A DNA stretch of 64,000 bases from JAQVIJ01 sp041287365 (GCA_041287365.1 JBEULL010000017.1:193033-257032); one strand, 5' to 3'; counted from the first letter of the stretch, positions 1 to 9,584 are shown. Notes: a model not told the origin generated them from the letters alone. A program made the numbers and translations.

Positions 1-1449
1 CATCTCTAAATAGGTAAGTTTAGTTAGAATCTGTTTTATTTCGTGCATGGCCTGATGATTGAGGAGCAGCTGTATGGCGCCGGTGCTTGCTGAATTTCCT
101 ACCGGTACAAATCGTTTCAGCGGCAGGTCCGGCAGCATGCCAATCTCGATGGCCGAACGGGGATTTATGTAGTTGCCGAAGGCACCTGCCACGAAGATAC
201 GGTCTATGTCTTCAAAACCAAGGCCCACGCTACTCGTGATTACCTCCAGAATGGTGTACATGGCAGCCTTGGAGCGCATGAAATTCTTGATGTCGCTCTG
301 GCTGATATAGACAGGCTGTCCGTGGCTGGTTTCATCGGGTAAAGCGAGCAGATAGGCCCATTCGTCGTTGATTCTCATGGCCCGTTCTCCCATGCGTTCA
401 GGGATGAGTTTTCCGGTTGGATCCACTATGCCTGTTAAAAACATGGCGGAGATCAGATCGATGACACCGGAACCGCAGATGCCGCAAGGAGGTGTATCCC
501 CGATGGTTTTGTAGGCGGGTATAGCTTGGCTCGAGGCATCCTTTGGCGTGGTTATGGTGACACGCTCGATGGCCCCGGGTTTTGCGATAGTGCCGCAAGA
601 CAGTATGCCGCCTTCCAGGGCAGGACCTGCCGCGCCGGCGCATGCTACCAGCCAGTCTTTGTTGCCTAATACTACCTCTGCATTGGTGCCTACATCCACC
701 AGAAGGGAGATTTCATCTTTTTGATGCATACCCGTGGCCAGAATGCCGGCCAGCAGGTCGCCTCCGAAATAGCTTCCTATATTGGGAAATATATAGACCA
801 GGGCCTCGGAATGGCAGTTAATCCCCAGTTCTTGTGCTGTAAATACATCGAAGGTATTGGCTTGAGGCATGTATGGCTCGCGAAATATGAGGGATGTGTC
901 GAGCCCTAGAAGGAAATGACACATGGTAGTGTTGCCTGCGGCAGATAGATAGAATATCTCATCTGGTAGGATTCCGTAGCTTTCGCACAGGTTTTCAATG
1001 GCGTGATTGAATAGCTGCAGAATGGGGCGTTGAAGGTATTCGACGCCGTTTTGTACGGCAAAAAGTATGCGGCTCAGGATGTCTTCGCCGTATTGGCGTT
1101 GGGGATTCGCAAGAGACAGGGGTGGGAAGGTTTCGCCAGTTTTTAGATTCACCAGAGTAAAAACTACGGATGTGCTTCCAAGATCCACTGCCAGACCCAT
1201 GACCTGCCTTGATGGCTGCATGGGTTGAAGCTCGGCAAGACGCCACAGATTGCCGTCATATATGGTGACCGCGGCACAATCATTTTTGTAAATCAATGGC
1301 AACGCAGCCATCGTGCGCAAGGGAATGGTGATACCGGCATTCAACTGCCCCTGCAGGTACTCTCGAATACGCATCTCAGGGCTTTTGTTCCCTGGGATTG
1401 CCAGAGCAAAAGGCTCTGACAGTGGAAAAAGTTTTGCGATGGAATTCAT
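1..1449 (-). CDS. RACo-like ASKHA ATPase (DUF4445), 3' end cut by window edge
   Basis: The frame is open from an ATG at 1449 to the window edge (483 codons). It contains the ATPase motif GLAVDLGSTSVVF at about residue 86, then NPQRQYGEDILSRI, a GNTTMCHFLLGLD segment, DVGTNAEVVLG and a CGICGSGVIDLISAMF stretch. This order is that of DUF4445/RACo proteins, which use ATP to reductively activate corrinoid proteins. The usual N-terminal 2Fe-2S ferredoxin domain is absent: only about 80 residues without a cysteine cluster precede the ATPase core. The reading reaches GNSASTGAIQLLL and then LTYLEM, so only the last residues are missing. The start lies one base after the stop of the PilZ gene, which suggests co-transcription. 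The substrate is unknown; corrinoid activation is inferred from the family. Confidence 0.8.
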   Translation of the reverse strand, partial: MNSIAKLFPLSEPFALAIPGNKSPEMRIREYLQGQLNAGITIPLRTMAALPLIYKNDCAAVTIYDGNLWRLAELQPMQPSRQVMGLAVDLGSTSVVFTLVNLKTGETFPPLSLANPQRQYGEDILSRILFAVQNGVEYLQRPILQLFNHAIENLCESYGILPDEIFYLSAAGNTTMCHFLLGLDTSLIFREPYMPQANTFDVFTAQELGINCHSEALVYIFPNIGSYFGGDLLAGILATGMHQKDEISLLVDVGTNAEVVLGNKDWLVACAGAAGPALEGGILSCGTIAKPGAIERVTITTPKDASSQAIPAYKTIGDTPPCGICGSGVIDLISAMFLTGIVDPTGKLIPERMGERAMRINDEWAYLLALPDETSHGQPVYISQSDIKNFMRSKAAMYTILEVITSSVGLGFEDIDRIFVAGAFGNYINPRSAIEIGMLPDLPLKRFVPVGNSASTGAIQLLLNHQAMHEIKQILTKLTYLEM

Positions 1450-1450
1450 A

Positions 1451-1840
1451 TTAATTGAGTAACATTTCCTGATCCACTCGTTCTGGATCGCCTGTGTTAT
1501 AGTACATGAGGTTTTTCAAAAAGGTCAGGTCCTCAAGTGTCATTTCCACAAACTCGAAACCCATGCCGTTTTCGTCCACACGAGCAACACGGGCCTTGAC
1601 CGAAAATTCCGGTTTGCTCTGGCCCTGTATATAAAAGCTGAGCATGCACATGGTGCCGACCGGCAATTTATATGAAGATACGCAATAGATGCCTCGCAGG
1701 CTTATGTCATGAGTCTGTTCTTCCGGAATGCAGATTTCATTTTCATCAGGTGTGTCTAGAACCGAAATCCAGACCTCTGTATGAAAGGGAGCCCGAATGT
1801 TTCTGCGTCTGCCTTCTGTGACAGCTTTGTCCTGTTCCAT
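1451..1840 (-). CDS. PilZ-domain protein (c-di-GMP receptor)
   Basis: A 129-residue single-domain protein. It has the two PilZ ligand motifs: an arginine cluster (GRRRNIR, near residue 11) and DISLRG (near residue 45). This pair binds cyclic di-GMP in PilZ proteins. No membrane segment or other domain is visible. An AGGAGG ribosome site lies 8 bases before the ATG at 1840. It is the first gene of a minus-strand pair with the RACo-like gene and is divergent from the TPR/flagellar operon. A role in motility or surface control is an inference from that position. Confidence 0.85.
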   Translation of the reverse strand: MEQDKAVTEGRRRNIRAPFHTEVWISVLDTPDENEICIPEEQTHDISLRGIYCVSSYKLPVGTMCMLSFYIQGQSKPEFSVKARVARVDENGMGFEFVEMTLEDLTFLKNLMYYNTGDPERVDQEMLLN

Positions 1841-1954
1841 GATGTATGCCTCCTGATGGAGTTTGAAGAATCTTTTCTGAATTTATCTTGCTTATTTTTA
1901 TACTATATCATATTGTTTTCTGACAGTGTTTTATTAAAAAAGAAGAGGATCTGT

Positions 1955-4219
1955 TTGCGTTTTTCATTTTATTTCATGCTTGTTTTGACCTTTTTACTGT
2001 TTTCTTCAGTACCTGCCGGTTCTGAAGATGCCGCAAAGGTTTGGACCGCCATGCGCCTGGATATGCAGACTCTGGCTAATCGTGTGGCGCGTTCCGGCGG
2101 CAAGGATAAAGAGGCGTTGCAGCAGCTCACGTCCGGACTGAAACAGTTCATTCGTTCGTATCCGGATGCACCGGAGATTGCGGAGGCATATTATCTGCTT
2201 GGCGAAGGGTATCTGAATGCAGGTTTTGAATCCGAGGGCATGGCCAACCTGCAGATAACCGCTCAAAAATTTCCCGAAAGCCAATGGGCTGAAGAGGCCC
2301 TGCTGGCCATGTTGCGATACATGGAAAAAAACGGTGGAAAGGGGAAAAACGAGGCCTTTTATCGAAATTTGATAAAAAAATATCCGAATTCCAAGGCAGG
2401 CCAAATAGCCCGCATAGCCAGCGGTATAGAGCGTCTTGCCAGGGGCCAGAAGGCGAAGGTGTCTCTTGAGCTGGAAAACATGGAAAAGGATGAACCCAAT
2501 CTGTTTCTGAATGTGCCTATGGCCTTGGACCTCAAGGCCCATATTCTGGCTATGGACGGAAAGGAAGAGGACGCCCGCTCGTTGTGGCTGCAATACCTAA
2601 ATCTGGCTTCGTCCAAGTCCGCCAAGACTCAGACGATCTTCAATATAGCCGAGAGTTTTTTTAGAGAGAAGAAGTGGCTGCAGGCCAGAAAGTATTACGG
2701 ATTGCTGGTCACCAGCTATCCGGATGCAAGGGAGTTGAGCCTGGCCCGCTTTCGTTTGATGGAGATAGACGAGATGGCCGGAAAGGAGTTATCCGGACTT
2801 GGGGCAAGGCCCAAGGAGATTTCACTTGAAAAAAAAGAAGAGATCCTTCAGGCCGTGTTGAACGGAAATGCACCCAGTTCATTGACTCAAGAGGCCTATC
2901 TCGAATTGTTGCGTATGCGTCTAAAGAACGGGCAGTTTCTGGTATTTTTGACCAAGGCCGAGGAATTCGAGCGGAAGTGGCCCAATTCCTCTTATATGGA
3001 TGAAATGGCGGCCTTGATGAAGCAGGCGGAATCCTTTATTCTCGCTCAGGATCTGGGCACGCAGGATGCTTTGGATATACTTTCTTTCGGTCAGGGCTAT
3101 CTGGCTTCTCATGCCAAGGCGCAGCTTCTGCCGTCATTTTTGTGGATCACACAGGGTGTATGGCTGAAGCTGATTCAGAATTTTTTGAACAGCAAGGATT
3201 ACGAATCCGCCATATCCAATGCATCCGGTCTCGTCTCCTTTGCAAAAGACCCTGACATCAGGCAGAAGGCCGTCGCGCTTGAGCAGGAGGCGAGATTGGC
3301 CCAGATAGATTTTTTGATGCAGAATAACGATTACGAAGATGCGGTTTTGAAGGCAGATGCAGCGGCTAAAATCTTTCCTGATACACAAGCCGGTCAGAAG
3401 GCATTGGAGTTAGGCAAAAAGGCATTGAGTGAGTTTATGACCACATCCCTTAAACAGAATCAGCAGCTTCCTGCCCTTAATTTTTATTATAACCACAAAG
3501 ACGAGCTTGTGCCCCTTTTGACACCTCAGACCATTTTCCAGATGGGACGTCTGTGGATGAGTATTGCATGCTCCGATGCAGCCCAGCGAGCCTTTTTTCA
3601 GGCATGGCTGAAGAATGGCAGACAGTTATGGCCTGAATTGTTTTATGAGTGGGTATCTGCTGCCATAGAACAGGAGGATACACAGGAGGCCGATGCCCTT
3701 TTTTCCATCTTTGCACGTCAATATCCAAAGGAACTGAATGCCCGTTACTGGCTTATGAAGGCCAGGGCTGCAAAGACGGTCAAGGATTGGAAGGAGGTGT
3801 CCGCGGCAGCCCAGAAGGCCCTTTCCATGGACGCCAAGGACGAGACCGAGGCCAAGCGATTGTGGTTCGAGGCCGCTGTCAATCTCGGCAACTGGCCGGA
3901 GGCCAAGGCGGTCTGGCTGGGTATGGAACAGGGGCTTGAACCGAATGTGAAGGCAGGGCTTCTTCAGTCATGGGGGGACGCAGCCGTTTTGGCAGGGGCT
4001 TTCAAGGAGGCTGTGTATCCATACAAGACGCTTCTGGATATGAAGGGGGATGACCCCTCTATCTTGGCCAGAAATGGTGTGGTGAACTATATGATAGGAG
4101 ATGAGCGAAATGCAGTCAAATATCTGGAGATGGCGCGAAAGGATGTAGGGCTTTGGGGCAAAATGGCCGCCACTGTCCTGGATACACAGACATTTCTGAA
4201 GGAAAACAATGCACAGTAA
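1955..4219 (+). CDS. Secreted or membrane-anchored TPR-repeat protein, head of flagellar operon
   Basis: The frame is open further upstream, but the best start is TTG at 1955, six bases after an AAGAGG ribosome site; an ATG at 1976 has no such site. The TTG start gives a short charged N-terminus, a hydrophobic stretch (MLVLTFLLFSS) and a possible cleavage near PAGSED, that is, a signal peptide. The remaining roughly 725 residues are helical TPR-type repeats (for example AYYLLGEGYLNAGF and ARKYYGLLVTSYPDA). No enzyme motif is seen. The stop is 9 bases before the FlrC-like gene, so it is probably co-transcribed with the flagellar genes. A scaffold role in the envelope is inferred; the precise function is unknown. 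Confidence 0.75.
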   Translation: MRFSFYFMLVLTFLLFSSVPAGSEDAAKVWTAMRLDMQTLANRVARSGGKDKEALQQLTSGLKQFIRSYPDAPEIAEAYYLLGEGYLNAGFESEGMANLQITAQKFPESQWAEEALLAMLRYMEKNGGKGKNEAFYRNLIKKYPNSKAGQIARIASGIERLARGQKAKVSLELENMEKDEPNLFLNVPMALDLKAHILAMDGKEEDARSLWLQYLNLASSKSAKTQTIFNIAESFFREKKWLQARKYYGLLVTSYPDARELSLARFRLMEIDEMAGKELSGLGARPKEISLEKKEEILQAVLNGNAPSSLTQEAYLELLRMRLKNGQFLVFLTKAEEFERKWPNSSYMDEMAALMKQAESFILAQDLGTQDALDILSFGQGYLASHAKAQLLPSFLWITQGVWLKLIQNFLNSKDYESAISNASGLVSFAKDPDIRQKAVALEQEARLAQIDFLMQNNDYEDAVLKADAAAKIFPDTQAGQKALELGKKALSEFMTTSLKQNQQLPALNFYYNHKDELVPLLTPQTIFQMGRLWMSIACSDAAQRAFFQAWLKNGRQLWPELFYEWVSAAIEQEDTQEADALFSIFARQYPKELNARYWLMKARAAKTVKDWKEVSAAAQKALSMDAKDETEAKRLWFEAAVNLGNWPEAKAVWLGMEQGLEPNVKAGLLQSWGDAAVLAGAFKEAVYPYKTLLDMKGDDPSILARNGVVNYMIGDERNAVKYLEMARKDVGLWGKMAATVLDTQTFLKENNAQ

Positions 4220-4228
4220 GCGGTCTGT

Positions 4229-5653
4229 ATGAAACTCATCGTCTTTACACAGCACATGGAACAGCCGCAAAATGTTATGGAGTGGCTGAAAAAACTGGGT
4301 TATGACTCGCAGAAAGCCGACACGCCGGAAGAGCTTTCGAGCCTGCTTTCCGAGCCTCAGCAGCTTGTGCTGATGGGTCATGGTCCTGGCAAAGAGGGTT
4401 TGAGCATGGCCGCGAATGTCCTGCGCAATAGGCCGAATGTCCGAATATTGCTGATTGCCATGAAACCCACCATCGAGGATGCGATTGCAGCTATGCAGAT
4501 GGGTGTGGCTGACATACTGTGTCAACCGTTTGACGCCGAGGCATTGCGGCATGCCGTTGAGCGCAATCTGCCCGTGGGTCTGAAGACTGCACCGGTAAAG
4601 AATTCGAACTTGCAGGCAGGCTCTGGCATTGTGTGCCGTTCAGCGGCTATGTTGAGTATCTTGAATAAGGCCAAAAATGTGGCCAACAGCAGGGCATCCG
4701 TGTTGATATGCGGGGAGAGCGGTACAGGCAAGGAGTTGCTAGCCCGTTATATACATGAAAACAGTGATAGGAAGAACGCACCGTTTGTGGCCTTGAATTG
4801 TGCCTGCCTTCCAGAAACCCTGCTGGAAAGCGAGCTGTTCGGTTATGAAAAGGGTGCGTTTTCCGGTGCAACTGTCCGAAAATTGGGTAAATTCGAACTG
4901 GCTGACAAGGGCACCCTGCTGCTGGACGAGGTTGCGGAGATGGCTCTTCCACTTCAGGCCAAGCTCCTGCGAGTGTTGCAGGAGGGCGAGGTGGATCGTC
5001 TCGGTGGAGTAAAACCGGTCAAGATAGATGTCCGTATTTTGGCGGCTACCAATCGAAATCTAAAGGATGATATTCAGTCCGGACGTTTTCGTGAAGACCT
5101 GTTTTACCGCCTGAATGTCATTCAATTGAAATTGCCCGCCTTGAGAGAAAGACGTGAGGACATTCCTATCCTGGCCGACTTTTTTCTTCAACAGTTCATT
5201 GATGCCTATGGGAAATCTGGCCTGAAATTTGCTAATTCCACTATTGAAGCCATGTTGCGATGGCCCTGGCCCGGTAATATTCGAGAACTGAAAAACGCCG
5301 TGGAAAGAGGGGTGCTGCTGGCCCAGGGGAGTGTTATTTTGCCTTCTGATATCTGGGATGACTGGGTGGCTCAGGACAGCGAAGATGCGGCTGTTGAACA
5401 GTTCGCCGAGGACGTCAGTCGGTCCATGAATGACTTAAATGGTGCGGTTGAGACATCTGGCGGCACGAATGCCAATGAGCCTAAAGACATGACGGAGACC
5501 ATGGATCTGACAACGCTTGAAAGAATTACCATTCAAAAGGCACTTCAAAAGACCGATGGCAACAGGACTCACGCAGCACAGCTTCTTGGCATAAGTGTCA
5601 GGACGCTGCGGAATAAACTGTTGGAATACCGTCGTATGGGGATAATGTTATGA
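4229..5653 (+). CDS. FlrC-like sigma-54-dependent flagellar regulator with degenerate receiver
   Basis: 474 residues. The N-terminal ~115 residues have a receiver-like fold pattern, but the phospho-acceptor aspartate is not evident (LVLMGHGPGK at the usual site) and the conserved KP is replaced by QP (LCQPFD). The AAA+ domain has Walker A GESGTGKE (about residue 160), an L1 loop that reads GAFSGA instead of GAFTGA (about 208), Walker B LLLDEVAEM and an arginine-finger region. A Fis-type helix-turn-helix closes the protein (DGNRTHAAQLLGISVRTLRNKL). It overlaps flgB by ATGA. Family members FlrC and FleR activate class III flagellar genes with sigma-54. Here control may not depend on phosphorylation (inference). 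Confidence 0.85.
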   Translation: MKLIVFTQHMEQPQNVMEWLKKLGYDSQKADTPEELSSLLSEPQQLVLMGHGPGKEGLSMAANVLRNRPNVRILLIAMKPTIEDAIAAMQMGVADILCQPFDAEALRHAVERNLPVGLKTAPVKNSNLQAGSGIVCRSAAMLSILNKAKNVANSRASVLICGESGTGKELLARYIHENSDRKNAPFVALNCACLPETLLESELFGYEKGAFSGATVRKLGKFELADKGTLLLDEVAEMALPLQAKLLRVLQEGEVDRLGGVKPVKIDVRILAATNRNLKDDIQSGRFREDLFYRLNVIQLKLPALRERREDIPILADFFLQQFIDAYGKSGLKFANSTIEAMLRWPWPGNIRELKNAVERGVLLAQGSVILPSDIWDDWVAQDSEDAAVEQFAEDVSRSMNDLNGAVETSGGTNANEPKDMTETMDLTTLERITIQKALQKTDGNRTHAAQLLGISVRTLRNKLLEYRRMGIML

Positions 5654-6102
5654 AACAGCTTTTCGGTAACACTATAGATTTACTCGAAAAATCCATTGAC
5701 CTTCGCGTAAAGCGAAACACTGTGTTGACTTCCAACGTGGTAAACATGGACACACCCGGCTACAAGGCGAAGGATGTGCCGTTCAACGAGATCATGGCCA
5801 GGTATATGGGAAAGGAGTCCAGCGGGTTCATGTGGATCACCAATCCGAATCACATAGATGTGGAGGCTTCCCTGCCGCCTGGAACCACAAATGCAAGGCA
5901 TATTCCCATAGGCCCGGAGCCCGGAGCGGACCCATTTCATGTGTCTGTTTCCGCCGAGAGGGGCACTCCCAACAATGTGGATATAGACAGAGAGATGGCT
6001 GAAATAGCCGTCAACAATATTCAATATCAGACAGCAGTGCAGTCGCTCATCAAGAAATTCGATGGGTTGCGCACCGCCATCACGGAAGGAGGTAAGTCAT
6101 AA
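5650..6102 (+). CDS. flgB: Flagellar basal-body rod protein FlgB
   Basis: 150 residues. The N-terminus carries the rod/hook signature (VLTSNVVNMDTPGYKAKDV), and the C-terminus ends in the helical segment IQYQTAVQSLIKKFDGLRTAI typical of FlgB. It forms the proximal rod in the periplasm together with FlgC and FliE. The start overlaps the stop of the regulator upstream (ATGA), and its stop shares one base with the flgC start, so translation is coupled. The length is normal for the family. Confidence 0.95.
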   Translation: MKQLFGNTIDLLEKSIDLRVKRNTVLTSNVVNMDTPGYKAKDVPFNEIMARYMGKESSGFMWITNPNHIDVEASLPPGTTNARHIPIGPEPGADPFHVSVSAERGTPNNVDIDREMAEIAVNNIQYQTAVQSLIKKFDGLRTAITEGGKS

Positions 6103-6593
6103 TGACTGGTATGACCATTTTTTCCGCTATTCAAATGGGCGCTCAGGGCATGAGCGCCGAAAGAACCCGCCTTAACATAGCCTCCATGAACCTGGCCAAC
6201 GCCCAGGTCACTCGCACTGTGGACGGTGGGCCTTATGTGCCTCGTTCCGTCATTTTCGAGGCGGTTCCATATAACCCGGAGGAGAAAGGGGTGAATTCCG
6301 GTATGTCCCCTCTGGTTCCCGTTAAATCCTTTGACAAGACCTTGCAGAATGCCTCCGCCAAGCTGGAGACCGTGCGCGTCAAGGAAATTGTGAATGACAA
6401 ATTTCCTTTCAAGGATGTCTATGATCCCAGTCATCCCGATGCAGATGAAAACGGCATAGTTCGTCTGCCCAATGTCAACGTGATGGAGCAGATGGTGGAT
6501 GTGATGAATGCATCCCGCGCATACGAAGCCAATGTCACAGCTATCAATACCGCCAAATCCATGGCCATGAAGGCGATGGAGTTGGGTAAGTAA
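6102..6593 (+). CDS. flgC: Flagellar basal-body rod protein FlgC
   Basis: 163 residues. It has the N-terminal motif SAERTRLNIASMNLANAQVT and the C-terminal NVNVMEQMVDVMNASRAYEA, both diagnostic of FlgC. It is a proximal rod component exported by the flagellar type III apparatus. A GGAGG site inside the end of flgB precedes the ATG, and the stop of flgB overlaps this start by one base. It is followed closely by fliE in the usual flgB-flgC-fliE order. Confidence 0.95.
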   Translation: MTGMTIFSAIQMGAQGMSAERTRLNIASMNLANAQVTRTVDGGPYVPRSVIFEAVPYNPEEKGVNSGMSPLVPVKSFDKTLQNASAKLETVRVKEIVNDKFPFKDVYDPSHPDADENGIVRLPNVNVMEQMVDVMNASRAYEANVTAINTAKSMAMKAMELGK

Positions 6594-6611
6594 TACTATC
6601 TGGAGGTTATG

Positions 6612-6902
6612 ATGAACATTCAATCCATATCGAATACACTGCATCCCTTTCAGAAGACCGATGAGACTGTGGCAGGTAAGGACATCGGTTTTGCCGATCT
6701 ACTCAAGAATGCCATTCAGACCGTCAACGGCCGTATGAACGAAGCGGATGCATTGGCTCAAAAGAGTGCTGTGGGAGAGCCTGTGGATATACACGAACTC
6801 ATGATCTCGTCCACCAAGGCCGAGTTGTCTTTTCGGACACTTCTTCAGGTCAGAAACAAGGCCCTTACGGCCTATGAAGAGATCATGAGAATGCAGTTAT
6901 AA
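6612..6902 (+). CDS. fliE: Flagellar hook-basal body complex protein FliE
   Basis: About 96 residues. The C-terminal half (VDIHELMISSTKAELSFRTLLQVRNKALTAYEEIMRMQL, of which STKAELSFRTLLQVRNK is the key part) is the FliE signature. FliE joins the MS ring to the rod. Two adjacent ATGs are possible at 6609 and 6612. The second is five bases after GGAGG, against two bases for the first, and is preferred. It lies between flgC and fliF with short spacers. Confidence 0.93.
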   Translation: MNIQSISNTLHPFQKTDETVAGKDIGFADLLKNAIQTVNGRMNEADALAQKSAVGEPVDIHELMISSTKAELSFRTLLQVRNKALTAYEEIMRMQL

Positions 6903-6916
6903 CGAAAGGTTGAGAC

Positions 6917-8551
6917 ATGGCTACTCCAACAGAAATGCTGGAACAACTCAAGAACCTGGGTGCGTCTCTGACCCTGTCACAAAAGATTTTGGCGGCCGTG
7001 GTGGCCGGTGCGGTGCTGCTGGGTTTCGGCATCTTTTATATCATGGCCAATCAGGTGACCTACAAGCCGCTCTACACGGATTTGAGGCCTGAAGACGCCT
7101 CGGAGATCGTAGCCTGGCTCAAAAAGGAGAATGTCAAATATGAGCTGGCTGCCGGCGGTTCCACCGTTCGTGTGCCGGAGGATAAGCTCTACGATATCCG
7201 TTTGTCTCTGGCCGGTGCAGGACTGCCCAAACAGAACGGCGTGGGTTTCGAGGTCTTTGACCAGACCAACATGGGTGTTACAGATTTCGTTCAGAATGTC
7301 CAGTATCAAAGGGCGGTGCAGGGAGAACTGGAGCGCACCATCAGCCGGTTCCCTCAGGTCAAGAGCGTGCGTGTGCATTTGGCGCAGCCAAAGGACAGCC
7401 TGTTCGTAAGTGAACGCAAGGACCCTACAGCCTCCGTGGTGTTGCAGCTCAACAAGGGTGAGGAGCTCTCCACTGCGCAGGTCAAGGGTATAGTGCATCT
7501 GGTCTCCAGCGCCATTCCCAAACTCAAAAAAGAGAATGTGGTAGTGGTGGATACCAGCGGCAATATCCTCTATGACCATGCTGAGATGGAAAAAGGTAAG
7601 GCCGATGACCCAGCCGGCCTTACAAATGCACAGCTTGCCTATCAAAAACGCCTTGAGGAGTATTACAAAAGTAAGATACAGACCATGCTCGAGGATGCCC
7701 TCGGACCGAACAAGGCGGTGGCACGAGTCTCCGCCGAGGTGGATTTTGATTCGGTGCAGATCAACGAAGACAAATTCGATCCGGATGCCGTGGCCGTGCG
7801 CAGTGAGCAGAAGATATCCGAGACGGATGTGCAGCAGGACAGCGGCGGCGTGCCTGGCGTCAAGGGTGGGCTTGCCGATAAATTACAAGGGAATGTCAAT
7901 CAGCAGAATCCATCCGTGATCAAACAGAAGAAACAGGATACCACCAACTATGAGATAACCCGCACTCAGCGTCAGATCAATACAGCCCTCGGCAAACTGA
8001 AGCGCATATCCGTTGGTGTAATGGTTGATGGTGTTTATCAGCAGAAGGATAAGGAACTGGTATATGCCGCCCGCAGTCCGGAAGAGGTGGCCAATCTGGA
8101 GAAGATAGTAAAGGCCGCCATCGGTTACAGTACTGAGCGTGGAGACGAGGTGCGTGTGGTCAATGTGCCTTTCCATGCCCAGGCAGCCGCTCCTTCGAGT
8201 ATGGCGCAGATGGCCGATATGGGCACAAAGGCCCTGAAACCCATCACCAATCTAATTCTCGCTGTTTTGTTCATATTCTTTGTAATTCGTCCTCTTTTGA
8301 ATAGATATGTGCTTAAAACCCCTGAAAAAGAGGTTTTGCAGCAACGTTTGGCCCTTGAGGAGGAGGAAATGCTCGAGGAAGCTGCAGGCGCTGCCATAGG
8401 GGGTAGAAAAGAGGCCTTGGCCATAGAGGTCGGCCCCAATGCAACCGAGGAGTTGCGAGAGATGGCGTTACAATATCCTGACAGGGCCGCAGCCCTTATC
8501 AAGATATGGCTGAGAGAGCCATTGGTTGCTGAGGAGAAGCCCAATGCCTAA
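6917..8551 (+). CDS. fliF: Flagellar MS-ring protein FliF
   Basis: 544 residues, the usual FliF length. Transmembrane helices lie near residues 24-45 (ILAAVVAGAVLLGFGIFYIM) and 440-465 (ITNLILAVLFIFFVIRPLL), with the periplasmic ring-building (YscJ/FliF) domains between them. The cytoplasmic C-terminal tail, which binds FliG, is acidic (EEEEMLEEAAG). The start has an AAAGG site at a good distance. The stop overlaps the fliG start by 8 bases. Confidence 0.96.
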   Translation: MATPTEMLEQLKNLGASLTLSQKILAAVVAGAVLLGFGIFYIMANQVTYKPLYTDLRPEDASEIVAWLKKENVKYELAAGGSTVRVPEDKLYDIRLSLAGAGLPKQNGVGFEVFDQTNMGVTDFVQNVQYQRAVQGELERTISRFPQVKSVRVHLAQPKDSLFVSERKDPTASVVLQLNKGEELSTAQVKGIVHLVSSAIPKLKKENVVVVDTSGNILYDHAEMEKGKADDPAGLTNAQLAYQKRLEEYYKSKIQTMLEDALGPNKAVARVSAEVDFDSVQINEDKFDPDAVAVRSEQKISETDVQQDSGGVPGVKGGLADKLQGNVNQQNPSVIKQKKQDTTNYEITRTQRQINTALGKLKRISVGVMVDGVYQQKDKELVYAARSPEEVANLEKIVKAAIGYSTERGDEVRVVNVPFHAQAAAPSSMAQMADMGTKALKPITNLILAVLFIFFVIRPLLNRYVLKTPEKEVLQQRLALEEEEMLEEAAGAAIGGRKEALAIEVGPNATEELREMALQYPDRAAALIKIWLREPLVAEEKPNA

Positions 8552-9584
8552 AGCCTCTTCAAAACCCAGTAAAATCGACCTGGAAAACCCTTCAGGCCCT
8601 GTCAAGGCTGCCATTTTTCTTCTGGCTATGGGCGATGCATATACAGCGGATGTATTCAAGCATCTCAGGGAAGACGAGGTTCGCAAGGTATCTTCGCTTA
8701 TGGCGCAGATACAGTCCATTCCAGGCGAGACCATAGAAAAGATCCGTTTGGAGGTGGAGCAAAAGCTCGGTATAGTCAAGGGTGATGTCTCAGTCCCCAT
8801 AGAGGAGTTTCTCAAAAAGGTCTTGTTTACATCCATGCCACCGGAGCAGGCCCAGAAGATATATGAAGACATTTTGCGGCAGTTGCATCCTTCCACCTTT
8901 CAGAAACTGTCCAACCTTGACCCCAAGGTGATAGTGAGTTTTCTGAAAAACGAGCATCCTCAAACCGTAGCTGTCATTCTGGCTCATCTGGACCCTGGGT
9001 TGACGGCCTCCATCGTGCGTCAGCTCCCTGAGACTCAGCAGGCGGATGTGCTGATGCGTATCGCCACGCTGGACAAGATAAGCCCTGAGATAGTCGGAGA
9101 GATCGACCGTGTGCTGGAGGAGGAGCTGTTCTCTGTGGAGATGAGTGATGTGACCAAGGTTGGAGGCGTGGAAAAGGTTGCCGAGATATTGAACAATGTG
9201 GATAGGGGTACTGAAGAGGCCTTGATGGAAAAGATAGAGGGTATGTCCGACACCCTGGCGGAAGAGATTCGCAAGCTCATGTTCAAGTTTGAGGACCTCA
9301 TTACGCTGGATCGTCAGGCCATTGTCATGATTTTGAAGGAGATCAGTACGGACGATCTGAAATTGGCCCTCAAGGCTGCATCAGACGATCTCAAGGCACT
9401 TTTCTTCAAAAATATGTCGGAAAGGGCAGCTACACTACTAAAGGAAGACCTGGAGGTTATGGGGCCTGTAAAACTGAAAGATGTGGAAAAGGCCCAGCAG
9501 AACATCATCAAGGTGGCCAAAAAACTGGAGGCCGAAGGCAAGATAGTTCTGGGCTCCAAGGGTGGAGGAGACGAGTTTGTCTAA
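8544..9584 (+). CDS. fliG: Flagellar motor switch protein FliG
   Basis: 346 residues from the ATG at 8544, chosen because GAGGAGAAG lies just upstream; an earlier in-frame TTG at 8526 lacks such a site. It contains the FliG core with KNEHPQTVAVILAHL and the C-terminal torque domain (FEDLITLDRQAIVMILKEI). FliG binds FliF and interacts with the MotA stator. It overlaps the ends of fliF and fliH, so the reading is tightly coupled. Confidence 0.96.
   Translation: MPKASSKPSKIDLENPSGPVKAAIFLLAMGDAYTADVFKHLREDEVRKVSSLMAQIQSIPGETIEKIRLEVEQKLGIVKGDVSVPIEEFLKKVLFTSMPPEQAQKIYEDILRQLHPSTFQKLSNLDPKVIVSFLKNEHPQTVAVILAHLDPGLTASIVRQLPETQQADVLMRIATLDKISPEIVGEIDRVLEEELFSVEMSDVTKVGGVEKVAEILNNVDRGTEEALMEKIEGMSDTLAEEIRKLMFKFEDLITLDRQAIVMILKEISTDDLKLALKAASDDLKALFFKNMSERAATLLKEDLEVMGPVKLKDVEKAQQNIIKVAKKLEAEGKIVLGSKGGGDEFV

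Noticed and set aside
4229..5653. Reading the FlrC-like protein as a canonical response regulator
   Set aside because: The acceptor aspartate and the conserved lysine are not visible in the N-terminal domain.
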